Positions 43,586 to 47,891 of a stretch of DNA of 47,891 nt are shown here, in pieces. This DNA is from Protostelium mycophagum (taxonomy: Eukaryota; Evosea; Variosea; Protosteliida; Protosteliaceae). Each line of letters starts with the position of its first letter. Within the stretch, counting starts at the first letter, position 1. A model generated the notes under the pieces. It did no database searches, was not told the origin of the DNA, and worked only from the letters and a program-made list of their open reading frames with translations. The stretch lies in the NCBI GenBank assembly GCA_002081555.1, contig MZNV01002257.1:1-47891 (forward strand), read 5' to 3'. The position numbers and the translations under genes are program-made.

Positions 43586-45463
43586 TCTCCCTTTCCCCCT
43601 GGATATGTGAGTGCCTTTGATGAAATGAAAATCGCGATCTCATAATGACGACAGAACCCTTTCGTGTCTGGAGCAACTTCTGCCACGGCTGTCGCTGAGG
43701 CCAAATCTACTGTGTTGGATCTGCCTCCTCTAAAGTTGAAGGTCACGAGTGAGTCTGTTTTTCATCGTCACTTGTCTAATGCGAGAAGAACTTGGAACCC
43801 TTCCAGTAAAGGCCAATGCACCAGTAACTGCTGCTTTCAATGTTAAGGGAACACCCCACATTCTGAGTAACGGTGAACTGTTTTCACTCGATATGAAGAC
43901 AATGAACTTTACACGGCAACAATATGCTGGAAACGTGAGGATTGTTAATCATGAGTCATTTTTCTGCATTTAATATGATCGCAGTTGGCCCATGAAAATG
44001 TTAATTACAATCCTTCTAAAAATGTTGTATACTTCCAGAGGGAAAGAAGACTCATGTGGGGAGGACCTGATTTCCAGATTCTTAACCTGGGTAATTGAGA
44101 ATGATAATTACATTGACCTAACATATACATAGACACCATGACCGTGTCAGATGGTGCACAGAATCCCTCCATCGCACAGTCCTCTATATTTACCGAAGGA
44201 AAACTATTCTCTTTTGGTTGGGATGAGAAACATGTAAGTGATCTTTGACATCCTCAAGGTCGATTCTATTTTCCGGCGCTGTCTATAAGTTGTTCCTTTA
44301 TTCTGGAGCAAGAGAGAGGCGTGGAGCTCATTATAAATATGTGATTTTTTTCCTACACAGCTGCAGATCACCAGTGTCTTAATCACGTTGGGGCTGTGTT
44401 CCAACATGTAGTATCGGACTATTTAAACACAAAATGCATCAACGATCATCATGATCGACAATATTATTCATATAATATAGTTGTTCTATGACTGGGCGGC
44501 ACTGTTGCACATCTACAACGACGAGAGTAGGTACTTTTCTTTCTTCATCTTCTCACATCGACATAGAGAATGAGTGGGTGAGGACTTATTACGATGGCGA
44601 GAAGTATGGAATTCCTGCAGCAAGAGAAGAATGGATATTGCATAATGTTGGTCACAATATCTACGTGCAAGTGCACTCTGGCAGAAGATTAGAAGGCACC
44701 GATTCCTGGAAATTTGACGCGAGTGAGTATAATTATAAATCTTGTGGCGAAGATAGGATATTGTGGGATTCGTATTTATTCGGATAGAAACGAAAGCAGT
44801 CAAACCGTACGAGACCGGAGGTGTCCCCGCCAAATTTCACAGGGACTCATGCAGCTTCACCATAGAGTCTGGAGGCAAGACAAAGATCGTCACTTATGGA
44901 GGAAGAGAACAGAGAGGGACACACATAACAGATAATGTCTCTGTGTTGGACTTGGGTGAGTTGTACTCATCGTCCCATAATTGTATTGAATGAGAGTAGA
45001 GAATAGCTACTGGGAGAGCAAGCCGGTCCTTTCTGGCGAGGCTTTACTGCCAAGACACAAAGCCAAGGTGATTTTTCGTGAAAAAGGTTACATTTTGTAA
45101 CCCATAATGAAGTATTTTTGCGGCTCTGCCGCTCACAATATTATCTTGAAGGAAAAGGTGTGTTGCGCAGTGAATTTCAGAATAAATACAGTGTTTTTTG
45201 TTGTAGCTCATTGTTTTCTTTGTGATAAGACATGAAGGATGACACAAAATATTATGGGTTGATATACATAGGCGGTGCAAATATCCCCCACACAGGTCAT
45301 TATCTTCGGAGGAGAGAGTGAAGGAATCAACAGGTATTTAATTATTATTTTAATTCAAATTAAAATATTTTTTCAATAGAAAATCGAATGATTTGCAAGA
45401 TCGATATAATATTCATGTGTGATCAGGTACAATGAATTTTTAATGGTGGAGTCAGAGAATTGA
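43570..45463 (+). CDS. Kelch-repeat protein
   Basis: About ten exons with consistent phases. It starts MVPSSFSLSPWI, splices from 43606 to 43674, and runs through kelch-type blades: ATAVAEAKSTVLDLPPLKLK; ILSNGELFSLDMKTMNFTRQ; RRLMWGGPDFQILNLDTMTV; EGKLFSFGWDEKH; NEWVRTYYDGEKYGIPAARE; HNVGHNIYVQVHSGRRLEGT; DSWKFDA; GGVPAKFHRDSCSFTIESGG; IVTYGGREQRGTHITDNVSV; LDLENSYWESKP; VIIFGGESEGINRYNEFLMV. The repeated GG, Y/W and L-D-L pattern defines a kelch beta-propeller. No BTB or other partner domain is seen. The join across 44230-44540 is the least certain. Confidence 0.75.
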
Positions 45464-45491
45464 AAGTCTATTGGATGAGAAATAAATAGCA

Positions 45492-46334
45492 TCACATGAG
45501 TGATACTGGTACATCTTTTGTGAAACCGTTGAAGCTTGCCGTGATCTTTGGGTCGATCATCACGAACCTCTTAAACTCTTCAAATGATAATTTTCCATCC
45601 CCATCCAAATCGAGTGCCTCGAATGAGCTCTCTGATGGGAATCACAAAATGTATTGGATGGATCGTCCTCTTGATTTCGTCACCTGCAAATACTTCTCCG
45701 GGGTTTTCTGTAAACTCTTCCACAACAGTCTCATCAGAGTATTGTGTGGCAGCTAACGCTCTATAGCCGGTGTTCCATGCTTGCTCAAACATTTTGGCGA
45801 GTTCGTCCTTCGTAATGAAGCCGCTCTTGTCCATGTCATAGGCCATGAATGACACTGGGAAGGTTGATTCTGGCATTTGATGGCCGGAACTTACGTTGAA
45901 GCTTCTCTTCTGGTGTGCCTTTACACAACAAAGACAGCCCAGTGATGAATTCTCTCAGATCAATGGTACCGCTCTTGTCTGTGTCGAGCAGTACGAATAA
46001 TCTATCAGTGAATGGATGATCTTGCAGGTTACTGAGTCCATAAGATTGAAGCTTTCCCAATCCTTCTTTGAATTTCTCCAGATTTAGAGGCTTCCTGCCG
46101 TTTTCTGATAGCTCAATGAAGGTGTCATACAGATGACCAACCTCGACTGTATCAACTGCGAAGATCAGTTATTCTCTGCTCTTTCTGCTCACATTTGGTC
46201 TCTTGCTGTAAATTCAGAAGAAGGTCCTCCTTCTTTCCATTAACCTTCTCGCCTGTGATGTTAAATCATCAAACATAAACATGATCCTTACTTTTCGCAG
46301 GAGGACGTGGTGATTTTCCTGGTTTATTGCCCAT
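45492..46334 (-). CDS. N-myristoylated EF-hand protein, calcineurin-B-like
   Basis: Five or six exons join in frame. The start MGNKPGKSPRPPAK fits the N-myristoylation pattern (Gly2 and a small or polar residue at 6, basic after). Next FDTVEVGHLYDTFIELSENG, LEKFKEGLGKLQSYGLSNLQ, then three clear calcium loops: DTDKSGTIDLREF, DMDKSGFITKDEL and DLDGDGKLSFEEF. CKGTPEEKLQ after the first matches the GT-x-EEKL signature of calcineurin-B, calaxin and related proteins. It ends FTKDVPVSLM. The layout resembles the EF-hand half of the DIX fusion at 41128-41858 (FITGLSLLCKGTPEEKL versus FISGLSVLTRGTADEKL). The two probably share ancestry. Confidence 0.85.
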
Positions 46335-46937
46335 GGAGATTGATGACAAAAAGAGGGTCGAACGAAGAGGCAACCTCGAACTTTTTGATTTCTGGGTCAT
46401 TTACAAATTTCTGAACTTTTGATTATGGGCAGCAAAGTTTCTTGGAAAAGTGAAGGATCAAACATCTGGATCAAACATCTGTTCACATTCGCACAGGATT
46501 ATGCGCTTGGGGCTTAGGATTTTTGGCACAATCCTCATTTTTCGTTTGGGTGGCAGATCGGTGCGTTTCATTTCAGTATATCAAGTCTCTTTGGTGAATA
46601 TTGTCAATTTATGCCCCTGAAGTACCTTCAAAATAGAGTCAGAACCCTCCAAAATTATAGTTAGGGATAATCTCCATTCGGTCCTGAGAATCCACAATCG
46701 CCATCCGGATGAGCTTTTGTTTGAACAATTCCAAACGAAAAGGTGGAGCACAACTTGTCTTCAGAGCTGCAATCCGGAAAATCACCAGAATTTTTGACAG
46801 CAAGCATCCATTTCTGTCATTCAAAATGTAGACTTTGAGTGGTTGATTATGCTGCGGATTTCTGAGTCGACGTTTCGGAGGCCAAATGGCATCAGCAGAC
46901 CCACTGAGGAACCATCCATTTTCTGCACAACACCAAG
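46335..46937. other. 600-bp divergent intergenic region
   Basis: Lies between the EF-hand gene and the secreted-protein gene. Minus-strand frames are open over 46640-46930. One spliced reading (MDACCQKFCSEDKLCSTFSF, then HPDGDCGFSGPNGDYP) is cysteine-rich, and an unspliced one ends DSQDRMEIIPNYNFGGF. Neither can be preferred, and both may be chance. GATCAAACATCTG is repeated in direct tandem at 46457-46482. Confidence 0.3.
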
Positions 46938-47480
46938 ATGCAAACCTCGGTCCTTCTGGCGCTTTTCGCTCTCTTCGCCCTCTCTCAAGCCTCATCCCAG
47001 TGCAGGTTGAACGGGTACTGCTGCCAATGTGCTTCCACCTGCACTATTAGACAGAGCTCTAACACAGTTACCTGTGATGACGGATCTGCATGCCAATCAT
47101 GTGCCTCTTCTACCTCTTCTGGAAGTGGCGGCAGCACTGCTCAATACGCATCAGTTGCTGGTCATTACTCCGTTTCTCAAGTGTCAGACTCGTGCCCACA
47201 GCCCTTCTTCGACAGTGGATACACCGCCAACTTGGTCTCGAACAACTTTTATCGGCTCGTGCCCGACCATCCCAACTCATACCTCACCACCCTCCTCTTT
47301 CAGGCCACTGACAACACCGGATTTGTACTCACTGCGCTTGGCAACTGCTCAGCTACGTTTGTCAGGCCCTCAGCCAACATAGTCTGTCCCCGTGGATGCA
47401 CTGCAAGATTCAACGCTGGTTCTAGCCTCATTGCCAGTGTCGCGATGATCCTATTTGCAACCTTCTTTGTGATCGCCTAA
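46938..47480 (+). CDS. Secreted, probably GPI-anchored cysteine-rich protein
   Basis: A single-exon gene of 180 residues. N-terminal signal peptide (MQTSVLLALFALFALSQASS, cleavage near residue 20). A Cys-rich segment follows (CRLNGYCCQCASTCTIRQSS; CDDGSACQSCASSTSSGSGG), then a globular part (YSVSQVSDSCPQPFFDSGYT; LTALGNCSATF with an N-glycosylation site). The C-terminus is hydrophobic after a small-residue patch (NAGSSLIASVAMILFATFFV), the pattern of a GPI signal. No family is recognised; a surface or cyst-wall protein is likely. AATAAAATAG about 20 bp after the stop serves as polyadenylation signal. Confidence 0.85.
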   Translation: MQTSVLLALFALFALSQASSQCRLNGYCCQCASTCTIRQSSNTVTCDDGSACQSCASSTSSGSGGSTAQYASVAGHYSVSQVSDSCPQPFFDSGYTANLVSNNFYRLVPDHPNSYLTTLLFQATDNTGFVLTALGNCSATFVRPSANIVCPRGCTARFNAGSSLIASVAMILFATFFVIA

Positions 47481-47891
47481 TATCTTCCAACATCATGAAT
47501 AAAATAGACATCTGTTCTAAGTTGATCTGGTTTTGTCTCCATCCTTCTGTGCTTTATTACCATATTGTAAGAATGACAGGATCCTGGCCTTGACTTGGTT
47601 TGTTGTGCATCATATAAAAAGAGAATATTATAGTGCATTTATAGACAACTAAACATACTAAATGCTCGCTTCCTGTCGTTCACAAACACCGGGATCGGAA
47701 ATAGCGGTTAAAGCGAAAGTTGCGTCTTACCGGAGATGCATTAAGAAGCGCAACTTTCGCTGCTCTCTCAATCGCTTTCACTTTCCAGAGATCTCGACCA
47801 CACACAGGTAGACGTCTTATTGTATCACTGCCGTCTCTCATTGATCGTATGGTCTGTCCTCAATCTGACTTATTTCTTTTCAGGTCTTTGG
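47481..47891. other. Intergenic end of window with a hairpin
   Basis: No coding frame is supported. It holds the 3' flank of the secreted-protein gene and the hairpin at 47712-47761. TTTTCAGGTC at 47877 could be a splice acceptor of a gene continuing beyond the window. Confidence 0.5.
47712..47761. repeat. Perfect 13-bp inverted repeat (hairpin)
   Basis: AGCGAAAGTTGCG at 47712-47724 is the exact reverse complement of CGCAACTTTCGCT at 47749-47761. TCTTA and TAAGA can extend the stem past a small bulge, leaving a loop of about ten bases. Confidence 0.8.

Noticed and set aside
46639-46995. 118-residue minus-strand frame overlapping the start of the secreted-protein gene
   Set aside because: It overlaps the signal peptide region of a strong plus-strand gene and shows no domain. 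Parts of it may still be a small gene, noted as uncertain in the intergenic entry.

Overview
The window reads as nuclear DNA of a unicellular eukaryote with small, closely packed, intron-rich genes on both strands. Introns are mostly 30-280 bp, GT-AG, with donors such as GTGAGT, GTAAGT and GTGATG. The gene content (UPF1, THOC7, CWC2, a U2SURP/CHERP-like factor, COX20, squalene synthase, a 7-dehydrocholesterol reductase-like enzyme, a RasGEF, CEP19, F-box/LRR and F-box/ankyrin proteins) together with the compactness fits an amoebozoan, perhaps a protostelid-type amoeboflagellate. The lineage is inference; CEP19, a ciliary-base protein, argues for a flagellate stage.

Layout. 0.3-9.1 kb: CWC2 with a C-terminal SAM domain, an NTA1-type N-terminal amidase, an unplaced gene, a small possibly mitochondrial protein, a glyoxalase-like protein and three small unknown genes. 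9.2-17.4 kb: a PIF1-family helicase back to back with an RRM-SURP-CID-zinc-knuckle splicing factor. 17.5-22.5 kb: a two-membrane-span channel-like protein, squalene synthase and COX20. 22.7-27.4 kb: a RasGEF, an 80-residue stand-alone EB1 C-terminal-type protein and a possible C2-domain protein. 27.6-34.6 kb: UPF1, THOC7 and a sterol reductase. 34.6-41 kb: a gene-poor stretch, a perfect 230-bp tandem duplication, an F-box/ankyrin gene and an F-box/LRR gene. 41.1-47.9 kb: a DIX plus EF-hand fusion gene, CEP19, a kelch-repeat gene, a second EF-hand gene with an N-myristoylation start, and a secreted GPI-anchored cysteine-rich protein.

Themes. Four genes act on mRNA (CWC2, U2SURP-like, UPF1, THOC7) and two act in sterol synthesis. 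Many neighbours are divergent pairs with 55-155 bp between start codons, so shared promoters are likely. The most novel item is the 368-codon gene at 41128-42528, where a DIX polymerisation domain and a calcineurin-B-like EF-hand module join in one frame across every predicted splice site. It lies 58 bp from divergent CEP19. No CRISPR array, rRNA, convincing tRNA, transposon or viral element was seen. Several dispersed short palindromes (CTACAACG, GCGGCTTTGCCGC, GGTAATTACC) and short intronic tandem repeats are reported as findings. All splice structures were derived by eye from reading frames.
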